In this document: one piece after another, positions 19,216 to 28,558 of the stretch
How the letters are laid out: every line of letters begins with the position of its first letter
Position numbering within the stretch: position 1 is the first letter of the stretch
Source: Deltaproteobacteria bacterium
Lineage (GTDB): Bacteria; Desulfobacterota; Syntrophobacteria; Syntrophobacterales; Syntrophobacteraceae
DNA: 64,000 nt
Direction of reading: 5' to 3'
Assembly (NCBI GenBank): GCA_021813685.1
Contig: JAKAJS010000010.1
Coordinates: forward strand, 19,574 to 83,573
Position numbers and translations under genes: made by a program
Notes under the pieces: model-generated
The model's input: only the letters and a program-made list of their open reading frames with translations
Databases searched by the model: none
Told to the model about the DNA's origin: nothing

Positions 19216-19437
19216 ATGGCTCAAAGATCGAAAGCTACCTTCCAGAAGCAGGAAAAGGAAAGAGAAAAGCAGCAGAAACAAAGAGATAAGGAAGCCCGCC
19301 GCCTGGAAGCCAAAAGGGCAAAATCGGAAAGGCCCCCGCTTGAGGGCGACGAAGATCCGGATATTGCGGGAATCAAGCCGGGCCCGCAACCGTTGCCCGA
19401 ACAATGGCAGGATGCCGAGCATCTGAACCGAAAGTAG
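19216..19437 (+). CDS. small highly charged hypothetical protein
   Basis: MAQRSKATFQKQEKEREKQQKQRDKEARRLEAKRAKSERPPLEGDEDPDIAGIKPGPQP. Confidence 0.6.
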   Translation: MAQRSKATFQKQEKEREKQQKQRDKEARRLEAKRAKSERPPLEGDEDPDIAGIKPGPQPLPEQWQDAEHLNRK

Positions 19438-19517
19438 CCCCCTGCTGCCTCCGATCCGAATAACGATCGGTTCGGCGCCCTCCACCCCCGCTCAAATCGG
19501 CCCTGTGCGCAAGCGCC

Positions 19518-19575
19518 AAAAGGAGCCGCGTAGCGGCGAGGGGGTGTGGGGGCCGGTGGCCCCCGCGCCTTTATT
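19518..19575. repeat. dispersed double-hairpin intergenic repeat, copy 1
   Basis: aaaaggagccgcgtagcggcgagggggtgtgggggccggtggcccccgcgcctttattt; near-identical to 46411-46467. Confidence 0.8.
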
Positions 19576-19586
19576 TAGACATCCGG

Positions 19587-20258
19587 TCATGAATGTTCAG
19601 CGCTTTTTTGCTTCCCCCCGGAGCTCAAGAATTTCCCGGGCGGACCGGTTCGGATATCAAAGAGAAGTGAGGCTCCACGAATTCCAAAGGCAGTCACAAA
19701 GCCGGCCAGTTCCGCATAGGCTCCCGCCCCCGGAAAGAACCGGGAGAATATTGCGTATAGGGTTGCTCCAGCCAGGGCGGCGGTAGCATAGAGTTGCCCG
19801 CACAAAATCATCGGTTGCGTGTTTGTGAGAATGTCCCGGATGACCCCGCCGCCCGTGGCCGTTACCGTCCCCATGAACACGGCAACGACAAAGGGGGCGC
19901 GAAGGCTCAACGCCACATGACAGCCCACGACGCTAAAGGATGCCAAGCCCAGAGCATCCAGCCAGGGCAGCCATTTGTCCCGTGCGATGCGCTCCGGCAG
20001 AAAGATAAAGGTTATGACGGAGGCAACCACACACAGTATCAGTTCCGCCGGGCTTTGCGTCCACCAGACTGTCCGCCCGAGCAGGAGGTCTCGTATGGTT
20101 CCCCCTCCGATTCCCGTGACTGTGCCGATGAGAACAAATCCCACGATGTCCATGTTGTAGCGGCCCGCGGTCAACGCTCCACTGACGGCAAAGACCGCGT
20201 CGCCGAAATACATGATGCTCAACATAGTCCAGGTAAGGGAAGCGCCGGTCTCCGTCAT
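19587..20258 (-). CDS. TRIC cation channel / YicG-UPF0126 family membrane protein
   Basis: FGDAVFAVSGALTAGRYNMDIVGFVLIGTVTGIGGGTIRDLLLGR...VTATGGGVIRDILTN. Confidence 0.88.
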   Translation of the reverse strand: MTETGASLTWTMLSIMYFGDAVFAVSGALTAGRYNMDIVGFVLIGTVTGIGGGTIRDLLLGRTVWWTQSPAELILCVVASVITFIFLPERIARDKWLPWLDALGLASFSVVGCHVALSLRAPFVVAVFMGTVTATGGGVIRDILTNTQPMILCGQLYATAALAGATLYAIFSRFFPGAGAYAELAGFVTAFGIRGASLLFDIRTGPPGKFLSSGGKQKSAEHS

Positions 20259-20325
20259 GATCGATCCCGTTCCATTTTTTCCCCTGTTTCCACACGGAGG
20301 ATAGCGCCGGTGCCGGATGCTGTTT

Positions 20326-21603
20326 TTAGGCGGCGAGCCATGCGAGTGCCGCAAACACCAGGGCCTTTACGCCTGTTTCCAGAGTAGGATGAATGACCGG
20401 TGCAAAGCCGGGGTTATGGTTGGTCGGAAGAAAGCCGAGTTTTCCATCACGCTTTGCCTGCGCATATGCCGCCGGGTCCTCTCCGCCGAAAAACCAGTAG
20501 ACTGCCGGAACGTTCCATCCGGCACCGAAGCAGCCAAAATCTTCGCTTGCCATAGTGGGCTTTGTCTCTTCGACCGAACCGGCCGGGAAACCCTCGAGAA
20601 ATGCTTCAACGACCTTCCTTGTCGCCTGTGTATCGTTTCGTACCGGCCGATACCGGTGGAGCGGGGTGATTTCCGGGCGCATCAAGGCTCCGGAGGCTTC
20701 CGCTTCGGCGTTGGCGATACGTTCAATGGCTGCCAGCACACGTTTTCGCACCTCCTCGTCGAAGGTGCGCACATTCAATTTGAGCACCGCCTCATCAGGA
20801 ATCACGTTTTCCTTCATACCCGCCTGAAGCGATCCAACCGTAACGACGGCGCACTCCTTGGGGGAGATTTCCCGGGAAACGATGGTTTGGAGCCGCATCA
20901 CCGTCGAGGCAGCCAGCACCACGGAGTCGATGCTCGACTCGGGCATCGACCCGTGGGCGCCTCGACCGAACATGCGAATCTGCAGGCTGTCGGCAGCAGA
21001 GGTGACAACCCCCTCACACCAGTTGATTTTTCCGGACGGTAAGCTCATGACGTGTTGCCCGAGGACAACATCCGGTTTCGGAAATCGGTTGAGCATTCCG
21101 TCATCGATCATCGCCACGGCCCCCTGGGCGGTCTCCTCGCCCGGCTGGAACACCGCCATGAGAGTCCCTTTCCAGGCGGAGCGACTCCGGGCCAAAAGAC
21201 CGGTTGCGCCGATCAAACAGGCAACGTGCATATCGTGCCCGCACGAGTGGGCTACGGGTACGGTCCCGCCTCCATCGTCGGTGGCCGTGGCGGTGCTCGC
21301 GTACTCAAGGCCGGTCGTTTCTTGTATGGGCAGCGCATCCATGTCGGCGCGCAGCATGACGGTGGGGCCATTTCCGTTGCGCAGGATTCCTACGACCCCG
21401 GTTTTGCCGACCCCCGTGGTTGTCTCAAAGCCCAGAGCGCTCAGATGATTCGCAGCGATCCCGGCCGTGCGAAGTTCCTGCATCGACAGTTCCGGATGGG
21501 CGTGTATGTCTTTGTAGACACTTTCCAATTCGGGAAGATCGGCGACCAGGTTTGCGAGGATCTCTTTCCTATTTTTCTCCCTCATCTCCTGGCCCCCTTT
21601 CAT
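20326..21603 (-). CDS. M20-family amidohydrolase
   Basis: HAHPELSMQELRTAGIAANHL, ADMDALPIQETTGLEYAS, AHSCGHDMHVACLIGA, ASEDFGCF. Confidence 0.9.
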   Translation of the reverse strand: MKGGQEMREKNRKEILANLVADLPELESVYKDIHAHPELSMQELRTAGIAANHLSALGFETTTGVGKTGVVGILRNGNGPTVMLRADMDALPIQETTGLEYASTATATDDGGGTVPVAHSCGHDMHVACLIGATGLLARSRSAWKGTLMAVFQPGEETAQGAVAMIDDGMLNRFPKPDVVLGQHVMSLPSGKINWCEGVVTSAADSLQIRMFGRGAHGSMPESSIDSVVLAASTVMRLQTIVSREISPKECAVVTVGSLQAGMKENVIPDEAVLKLNVRTFDEEVRKRVLAAIERIANAEAEASGALMRPEITPLHRYRPVRNDTQATRKVVEAFLEGFPAGSVEETKPTMASEDFGCFGAGWNVPAVYWFFGGEDPAAYAQAKRDGKLGFLPTNHNPGFAPVIHPTLETGVKALVFAALAWLAA

Positions 21604-22285
21604 GCGATACCGTGGTGTCTGAGACCGGTTCGCTCACCCAGGGCCACTCTTCCTCTGTGGGCAGTTGCCCGGCCAGAGAGGCGATTATTCCCTCGGCGGT
21701 AGCGAAATCGATTTGGCCCGTATCGATCGTCAGATGATAGTTTCTGGCGTCAAACCAGTCGAGGTCGGTTAAGGTCCGGATATAGCCGAGGCGATCCCGG
21801 TCCGAGCGTTCGATCATCCTGACGGCCTCATCCCCGGATTTGACATGATAGATGCTCATCAACCGCTCCACCCGGAACCGCATGGGCGCGTGGATCATGA
21901 TGTTTAGAAGGCGTCCTTTCCCCCGAAGCAGATGAAAAGCGCCTCGGCCGAGAACCACGCACGGGCCCTTTGCCGCCAGTTCGGTAATCAGGCGGTGTTC
22001 GGTATCGACGAGTTCTTCGTCCGATACAAGGTTGAGCGGCGGGGGCGTGTAGCTCCCAAGCGGAGCGCCGTTCGCGAAGGCTTCGACCAGTTTTTCCCAA
22101 AAGGTTTGCAGGCGTCCGTCACGGTCTTCGACAATCGCCTCCTCGACTCCGAGTTCCCTGGCCGCCTGCTGTATGATCTGGCGGTCGATGAAAGCATAGC
22201 CGAGCCGGTTGGCAACCAGTTGGCCGATGTAGGAACCTCCACTGCCCAGTTGCCGGGAAATCGTGATCATGGATGCAATTGCCAT
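21569..22285 (-). CDS. cytidylate kinase-like family protein
   Basis: ITISRQLGSGGSYIGQLVANRLGYAFIDRQIIQQAARELG; GPCVVLGRGAFHLL. Confidence 0.8.
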   Translation of the reverse strand: MAIASMITISRQLGSGGSYIGQLVANRLGYAFIDRQIIQQAARELGVEEAIVEDRDGRLQTFWEKLVEAFANGAPLGSYTPPPLNLVSDEELVDTEHRLITELAAKGPCVVLGRGAFHLLRGKGRLLNIMIHAPMRFRVERLMSIYHVKSGDEAVRMIERSDRDRLGYIRTLTDLDWFDARNYHLTIDTGQIDFATAEGIIASLAGQLPTEEEWPWVSEPVSDTTVSHERGPGDEGEK

Positions 22286-22504
22286 GGGAGCACCTTGCAA
22301 ATTGGAGTTCCGTGCGCTTCTTCCCCGGATTTGGTCTTCAGGCTCTCCCGGGGAATTCTTCCATCACAAAAGATAATATCGCAGCTCTGTTTGCATTGCA
22401 AATTCACCGCTGACCCGGTTCACGGTGGATTTGTCGGATAAAATACCTTAAAAAGCCAGACGAACAAATCAACCGTGCGATAAAGCCGGAGCTATCGCAA
22501 AAAA

Positions 22505-23590
22505 ATGGGGCCATTTTTGTATGACCTTGTGCTATACCCCTTTTACCTAATCCAAAAGACAGGCCTTTACGTGGGATCGAAAAAGAAATCCGTTCCGGAA
22601 CGAATGAAAGCCTCAACGAATGGCCCTGCCGCCGAAGGCAGCGGCGCCAACCGCAGCGCCGATTGGGATAGCGCCCAGGCGCTTTTTCTGCAATACCTGC
22701 GATACGAGCGGAATTTGAGTGAGGAGACCGTTCGGGCCTACGCAAGCGATTTGAGCCAGTTTGCCGAATATGCCCGAAGTGTAGGGGGGGAAGGCCTCCT
22801 TTTTCCCGATTCGATCGATCCGGGGACCATCCGGGGGTATCTGGCTTCGGTCCACAGAACGCTTGAAAAAACGAGTCGCGCCCGCAAGCTTTCGGCGCTT
22901 CGCTCCTTCTTTCGCTATCTCATCAGCGCGGGCCTAATGGACGATAATCCCGCCGAGTTGGTCGCCCACCCCAAGATAGAGCAAAAAATGGTTTCCTTCC
23001 TGACCGTGGATGCGGTATTCCACTTTCTGGACGCGCTTTCGAGCTCGGCGCGGAAGCCGGGCGCTTCGTGGAGAAAGGCGCGCAACTGGGCTTTGTTCGA
23101 ATCGCTCTATTCGACGGGCGTTCGCGTGAGCGAGCTGGTGAAGCTTGACCGCGACGGGGTGATTTTCGACGAGGCAGTCGTGCGGGTGAGCGGAAAAGGG
23201 CGCAAGGAGCGTATCACCCCGATCGGGAAAAAGGCGCTCGACGCAATCCGCTGTTACATTTCCGCGCTGGAATTTCAGTTCGGGAAAAGGAGTGCGGGGG
23301 CCGCGAAAGCTCTTTTCCTCAATTCGCGGGGAGGAAGGCTTACGGCGAGATCGGTCAACCGGATACTCAAGGCGGAACTGATCGGGTGCGGACTGTGGCA
23401 GCATTTGAGCGCGCATGGACTGCGGCACACGTTCGCCACCCATCTTCTCAATGCGGGGGCCGATCTCAGGGCGATCCAGGAGATGCTCGGACACGAGAGC
23501 CTTTCGACGACGCAGAAGTACACGCACGTGAACATCGACCGGTTGATGAAAGTATACGATGCGTCACACCCCAGGAGCAGGAAAAAATGA
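22505..23590 (+). CDS. xerC: tyrosine recombinase, XerC-like
   Basis: R-H-x-x-R-H-Y set: [54 protein letters not shown]; start uncertain. Confidence 0.9.
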   Translation: MGPFLYDLVLYPFYLIQKTGLYVGSKKKSVPERMKASTNGPAAEGSGANRSADWDSAQALFLQYLRYERNLSEETVRAYASDLSQFAEYARSVGGEGLLFPDSIDPGTIRGYLASVHRTLEKTSRARKLSALRSFFRYLISAGLMDDNPAELVAHPKIEQKMVSFLTVDAVFHFLDALSSSARKPGASWRKARNWALFESLYSTGVRVSELVKLDRDGVIFDEAVVRVSGKGRKERITPIGKKALDAIRCYISALEFQFGKRSAGAAKALFLNSRGGRLTARSVNRILKAELIGCGLWQHLSAHGLRHTFATHLLNAGADLRAIQEMLGHESLSTTQKYTHVNIDRLMKVYDASHPRSRKK

Positions 23591-23682
23591 GTCGGCTGTG
23601 ATTATATTAAGTGGGTTAAACAATTGAGACAAATTGACCGAATTTGGATAAAGCGCTATAGGACTGGAGGGAGAGAAGAAAT

Positions 23683-24228
23683 ATGGTTGAGCCTGGTTCC
23701 AGGGTGCGCAGCACCACAGTGATAGTTATCCGTAAGGATGGCCGGGTTGTGATGGCCGGAGACGGCCAGGTGACGATGGGGGAGACCATTGTAAAGCAGC
23801 AGGCCAAAAAGATCCGCAGGCTCTACCATGATAAGATTCTAACGGGCTTTGCGGGGTCCACCGCCGATGCGTTCACGCTGTTTGAAAGGCTGGAAGCCAA
23901 ACTCGAACAGTATAACGGAAACCTCAAACGTGCCGCGGTGGAACTGGCCAAGGACTGGCGGATGGACCGGGCACTTCGCAGGCTGGAGGCGCTGCTTGTA
24001 GCCGCCGATGCCAAGGATGCTTTCATTCTGAGCGGCACCGGGGATGTGATCGAGCCTGACGACGGCTTTGCGGCCGTGGGGTCGGGGGCGCCCTATGCGC
24101 TTGCCGCCGCGCGCGCCCTGGACCGCCATACCAACCTGTCGGCCCGCGAGATCGCCGAGGAAGCCATGAGCATCGCCGCGTCGATCTGCATTTATACGAA
24201 CAGGGAATTTGTGATCGAGGAGCTGTGA
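23683..24228 (+). CDS. hslV: ATP-dependent protease subunit HslV
   Basis: [38 protein letters not shown]...[21 protein letters not shown]. Confidence 0.97.
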   Translation: MVEPGSRVRSTTVIVIRKDGRVVMAGDGQVTMGETIVKQQAKKIRRLYHDKILTGFAGSTADAFTLFERLEAKLEQYNGNLKRAAVELAKDWRMDRALRRLEALLVAADAKDAFILSGTGDVIEPDDGFAAVGSGAPYALAAARALDRHTNLSAREIAEEAMSIAASICIYTNREFVIEEL

Positions 24229-24231
24229 TAG

Positions 24232-25620
24232 ATGCAACAACCCCTTACACCGGCTGAAATTGTAAGCGAACTGGATAAATATATCATCGGCCAGAAAGAT
24301 GCCAAGCGCATGGTCGCCATCGCGTTGCGAAACAGGTGGCGACGCCAGCAGGTGCCCGAACATCTGCGCGATGAGATAGCGCCCAAAAATATCATCATGA
24401 TCGGGGCGACCGGGGTGGGCAAAACCGAGATCGCCCGCCGTCTCGCCCGTCTCGCCCAGTCTCCTTTTCTCAAAGTGGAGGCCAGCAAGTTCACCGAGGT
24501 CGGCTACGTGGGCCGGGACGTCGAGTCCATGATTCGAGACCTCACCGAACTGGGGGTGAGCCTGGTGCGAAACGAGGAGATGGAAGGGGTGAAGGTAAAG
24601 GCCGAGGAGATCGCCGAGGAAAAACTGCTCGACATCCTGCTGCCCCCCAAGCAGTCGAACACCGCCGAGGTGCGCGAGCATCCCTTTCCCGATGAGCCCA
24701 CGGCCTTGATCGCGGCCAAACAGGAGGCCGATCAGGCCGATTCGACCAGGGAAAAATTAAGAAAACTGCTCCGCAAGGGCGCCCTCGACGACCGCTACGT
24801 CGACCTCGAGGTCCCCGACCGAAACATCCCCATGATCGAAATATTCGCCGGCGCGGGCATGGAGGATATGGACTACAACCTCCGGGAAATGCTCGGCTCG
24901 ATGATGCCCAAGCGGACCAAGCGCAGGAAGGTGAAAATCCCCGAGGCGCGCGAAATCCTCATCGCCGACGAATCCCAAAGACTCATCGATATGGACAGGG
25001 TGATCAAGCTGGCCATCGAGAGGGTCGAACACTCGGGAATCGTTTTCCTGGATGAAATCGATAAGATCGCCGGAAGAGAATCCGGGGGCAGGGGACCCGA
25101 TGTCTCCCGGGAGGGCGTTCAGCGCGATCTTCTGCCCATAGTGGAAGGTTCCACCGTAACGACCAAGTACGGAATGGTCAAAACCGACCACATCCTTTTC
25201 ATCGCCTCGGGCGCGTTCCACATCGCCAAGCCCTCCGATCTCATCCCGGAGCTTCAGGGCCGTTTCCCCATCCGCGTCGAACTCACCTCGCTTTCCAAGG
25301 AGGATTTCGTGCGCATCCTGAAGGAACCTGAAAACGCCCTGATCGCCCAGTACAAGGCGTTGCTCGAAACCGAAGGGGTCGAACTCGTCTTTAGCCCCGA
25401 GGCCATCGACGAACTGGCCGAAATCGCCTATCAGGTCAATTCGAGAACTGAAAATATCGGCGCACGGAGACTGCACACGGTCATGGAAAAGCTTTTGAGC
25501 GATATCTCCTTCAACGCCCCCGACCTCAAGGGCCAGACCGTCCACGTAACTCCCGACTACGTTCGTAGTATTCTGAACGAGATCATCAAGGACGAGGATT
25601 TGAGTCGCTATATTTTATAG
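24232..25620 (+). CDS. hslU: ATP-dependent protease ATPase subunit HslU
   Basis: [57 protein letters not shown]. Confidence 0.97.
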   Translation: MQQPLTPAEIVSELDKYIIGQKDAKRMVAIALRNRWRRQQVPEHLRDEIAPKNIIMIGATGVGKTEIARRLARLAQSPFLKVEASKFTEVGYVGRDVESMIRDLTELGVSLVRNEEMEGVKVKAEEIAEEKLLDILLPPKQSNTAEVREHPFPDEPTALIAAKQEADQADSTREKLRKLLRKGALDDRYVDLEVPDRNIPMIEIFAGAGMEDMDYNLREMLGSMMPKRTKRRKVKIPEAREILIADESQRLIDMDRVIKLAIERVEHSGIVFLDEIDKIAGRESGGRGPDVSREGVQRDLLPIVEGSTVTTKYGMVKTDHILFIASGAFHIAKPSDLIPELQGRFPIRVELTSLSKEDFVRILKEPENALIAQYKALLETEGVELVFSPEAIDELAEIAYQVNSRTENIGARRLHTVMEKLLSDISFNAPDLKGQTVHVTPDYVRSILNEIIKDEDLSRYIL

Positions 25621-25743
25621 TGAACAGTGAACAGTGAACAGTGAACAGTGAACAGAAAAAAACTGCTTCCCCTGTTCACTGTAGTTGTCAGTGAACAGAA
25701 AAAACCTTCTTCCCTTTACTGTTCACCGCTCACTGTTCACTGT
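25621..25743. repeat. heptamer tandem repeat (TGAACAG) with inverted arm at a convergent junction
   Basis: tgaacag x5 ... cagtgaacag ... actgttcaccgctcactgttcactgt between hslU(+) and queE(-). Confidence 0.9.
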
Positions 25744-25746
25744 CCC

Positions 25747-26385
25747 TCACACGCCCCTCGCCTCGGGGTCCCAGATGAGTTTGTGCAGTTGGAGATTTAG
25801 CCGGACCGCGAGGCGGTCTCCGAGAATCCATCGGGCAAGGATGCGGGGTTCGAGGGCGCCGAAGACCGGGGAGAAATTGATCGTGCATTCCGCATCCGGC
25901 ATGGTTTCCAGGATGTGCCGGGCGAATTCGTAGTCTTCGCGGCTCCCGAGGACGAATTTGAGTTCGTCGCGCGCCCCCACCTTCGCCAGGTTTCGCAAAT
26001 CGTTTCGTCCCGCCATGCCGCTCGAAGGGCACTTGATATCGACGATTCTTTTGCAGCGCGCGTCCACCGCTCCTACATCCAGACTCCCGTTGGTTTCCAG
26101 AAGGACCTCGTGGCCGGCGTCGAGCAGTTTTACGATGAGTTCGGGGGTGTCTGCCTGAAGAAGGGGTTCTCCTCCGGTTACCTCCACAAGATCGCACCGC
26201 AGGTTTCGGACTCGTTCGAGAATTTCGGAAATTTCGAGAAACTCCCCCTGTTCGTACGCATAGCGCGTATCGCAGTAGGCGCATCTCAGGTTGCACCCGG
26301 TAAGCCGTACAAAAACGCACGGCTCTCCGGCCCGGGACGACTCCCCCTGGATGCTGTGGAAAATTTCGTTCACCTGTATCGCCAT
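25747..26385 (-). CDS. queE: 7-carboxy-7-deazaguanine synthase
   Basis: IFHSIQGESSRAGEPCVFVRLTGCNLRCAYCDTRYAYEQG; LVEVTGGEPLLQ. Confidence 0.94.
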   Translation of the reverse strand: MAIQVNEIFHSIQGESSRAGEPCVFVRLTGCNLRCAYCDTRYAYEQGEFLEISEILERVRNLRCDLVEVTGGEPLLQADTPELIVKLLDAGHEVLLETNGSLDVGAVDARCKRIVDIKCPSSGMAGRNDLRNLAKVGARDELKFVLGSREDYEFARHILETMPDAECTINFSPVFGALEPRILARWILGDRLAVRLNLQLHKLIWDPEARGV

Positions 26386-26551
26386 TCGCCCACTATAACC
26401 CGACTCAAGTGCAAGAGCAAAGGATGTTCAGGTCCTTTTCTCCATGTCCACTTCTGTCCGTGCGGTGGATTTTTACGCGATTGCCATTATGTTGGAGACT
26501 GGCGCGCGATATGTCGGAAACCGCCGGTTGCTGGCCGAGGAATAGACTTTC

Positions 26552-27379
26552 ATGTTTCGAAGACTTGGGATTTTTGCCAAATGCTCCAGGATAGCCGTTT
26601 TGATCCTTTTCGCCTCTTTGGGGTTGATCCGCGCGAACGCCTCCGCATATACGGCCCAGGAACTCGCCACCATCAAAGCCTACCGGGAGGTGGCGCCCTC
26701 GGTCGTAAATATCACCACGAACCTGTGTGAGCCCGGCTATTTCTATTGTGCCGTTCCTTCTATGAAGGGGATCGGCTCCGGAGTGGTGCTGAGGCCCGAT
26801 GGGCTTATCATCACCAATTACCACGTCGTCTATGGCGCCAGAGACATCGAAGTGACGGTTTTCGACCGCAGGCGGTTCAAGGCCAGAATTATCGCCTCCG
26901 ACCCCGGGGACGACCTGAGCGTAATCAAGGTGGATCCGGGCAGGAAGCCGCTCAAAGCGATCCGGCTGGGAGACTCGCATGCGCTGCAAATCGGGCAGAG
27001 AGTCCTTGCTCTGGGCAATCCGTTCGGTTTGGGGGAGACCCTGACCGCCGGGGTCGTCAGCATGACCGGCAGGACCGTCAAAGACAAGGGGAAAGTGTAC
27101 AGGGATCTCATTCAAACCGATGCGACCATAAATCCGGGCAACTCCGGGGGGGCGTTGGTGGACCTTTCCGGAAGGCTCATAGGGATTTGCACTGCGATCG
27201 TGAGTCCTAACGGCGCGAGCATACGCATCGGGTTTGCCACCCCCGTGAGTCGCGTGAGGAAAGTGGCACCCGGACTCATGGACCCCGGGCGGCGCAGTGC
27301 TGCCTGGATCCCTTTTGTCCTGCTTGTTTTCCTCGTGCTGCGAATGCTCTACAGCAGGCGACGCCGTGTCGCGGGATAG
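26552..27379 (+). CDS. HtrA-like (S1C) serine protease without PDZ domain, C-terminal TM segment
   Basis: GIGSGVVLRPDGLIITNYHVV, DPGDDLSVIKVD, TDATINPGNSGGALVDL; ends WIPFVLLVFLVLRMLYSRRRR. Confidence 0.85.
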   Translation: MFRRLGIFAKCSRIAVLILFASLGLIRANASAYTAQELATIKAYREVAPSVVNITTNLCEPGYFYCAVPSMKGIGSGVVLRPDGLIITNYHVVYGARDIEVTVFDRRRFKARIIASDPGDDLSVIKVDPGRKPLKAIRLGDSHALQIGQRVLALGNPFGLGETLTAGVVSMTGRTVKDKGKVYRDLIQTDATINPGNSGGALVDLSGRLIGICTAIVSPNGASIRIGFATPVSRVRKVAPGLMDPGRRSAAWIPFVLLVFLVLRMLYSRRRRVAG

Positions 27380-27418
27380 GGGAATGCGCTCCATTCCATT
27401 ACAAGGGGAAAAGGCGCC

Positions 27419-28558
27419 ATGCGGTACACGAAAATCCTTAGCCTGGCTCTTGCGGTTCTGTTCCTGCTTTTGTCCTCCCCGGCTCTGGCTCTCACCCGGG
27501 AAGAACAAAACAACATAGAGCTCTACAAGCATCTTTCCCCCGGAGTGGTGAAGATCACCAGTACGGTTATGGAGCACGATCTGCTCATGCAGGCGGTTCC
27601 CGCCGAGGGGACCGGGTCGGGTTCGATCATCGACCCGGGGGGCTACATCCTCACAAACAAACATGTCATCGGCGAGCGCAAGCTGGAGGTGACACTGGCC
27701 GACGGCAGAAAGTTCAGGGCACGACTTATCGGTTCGGATTCCAACACCGATCTTGCGGTCCTAAAGATAAACGCCGGCAAAGAAAAGCTTACCGTTATCC
27801 CCATGGGGAATTCGGACCATCTGCAGGTGGGCCAGAAAGCCTTGTCGATTGGAGATCCGTTCGGGCTGGGCAAAAGCCTCACCGTCGGGGTGATCAGTTC
27901 GGTGGGGCGTACGATGAGGGCGGCAAACGGCGCTCTGGTCGAAGATGTCATCCAGACCGACGCTGCGATCAACCCCGGCAATTCGGGAGGACCCCTTATC
28001 GATTCGTCCGGAAAAATGATCGGCATCACCACGGCGATCTTCAGTCCTACGGGGGCAAGTGTGGGGATCGGCTTCGCCATACCGATCAACCTGGCAAGAC
28101 GGGTTGAAGTCGAACTGATCAAAAAGGGATACTACAGCTACCCTTACCTGGGGGCCACTCTGATGAGCCTTTTTCCCGATATCGCCGAAACGCTCAAACT
28201 TCCGGTCCGAAGAGGCGCACTGGTAATCGCGATGGTGCCCGGCGGACCCGCTGAAAAAGCGGGCCTTAAAGGCGGAAATCACAAGGAGCGGATCGGGAAT
28301 GACGTTGTAATGAGCGGTGGAGATGTGATAGTGAGTGTGAACGGGGTCGAGGTGGGGGATGCGGATGCGGCTGTTCGCCAGATCGACAGGCTGCATCCCG
28401 GAGACAGGGTTCGGCTGGGAATTGTCCGAAGTGACGGCGCCTCGCAGGTCCTCACCGTAACTCTTGGGGAAAGACCCCGGGAGAAAAATAAATTGGGCAG
28501 CCGTGAGTCGCTCGATCCGGACCAGACTGCGGGTACCCCCTGGAGAGTGCTGCAATGA
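27419..28558 (+). CDS. HtrA/Deg-like serine protease with PDZ domain
   Basis: GTGSGSIIDPGGYILTNKHVI, TDAAINPGNSGGPLIDS, GGPAEKAGL...GGDVIVSVNGVEV. Confidence 0.92.
   Translation: MRYTKILSLALAVLFLLLSSPALALTREEQNNIELYKHLSPGVVKITSTVMEHDLLMQAVPAEGTGSGSIIDPGGYILTNKHVIGERKLEVTLADGRKFRARLIGSDSNTDLAVLKINAGKEKLTVIPMGNSDHLQVGQKALSIGDPFGLGKSLTVGVISSVGRTMRAANGALVEDVIQTDAAINPGNSGGPLIDSSGKMIGITTAIFSPTGASVGIGFAIPINLARRVEVELIKKGYYSYPYLGATLMSLFPDIAETLKLPVRRGALVIAMVPGGPAEKAGLKGGNHKERIGNDVVMSGGDVIVSVNGVEVGDADAAVRQIDRLHPGDRVRLGIVRSDGASQVLTVTLGERPREKNKLGSRESLDPDQTAGTPWRVLQ

Noticed and set aside
22505-23590. XerC-like recombinase as evidence of an integrated mobile element
   Set aside because: It is followed by hslV-hslU, a common chromosomal arrangement for housekeeping xerC; no att sites or phage genes nearby
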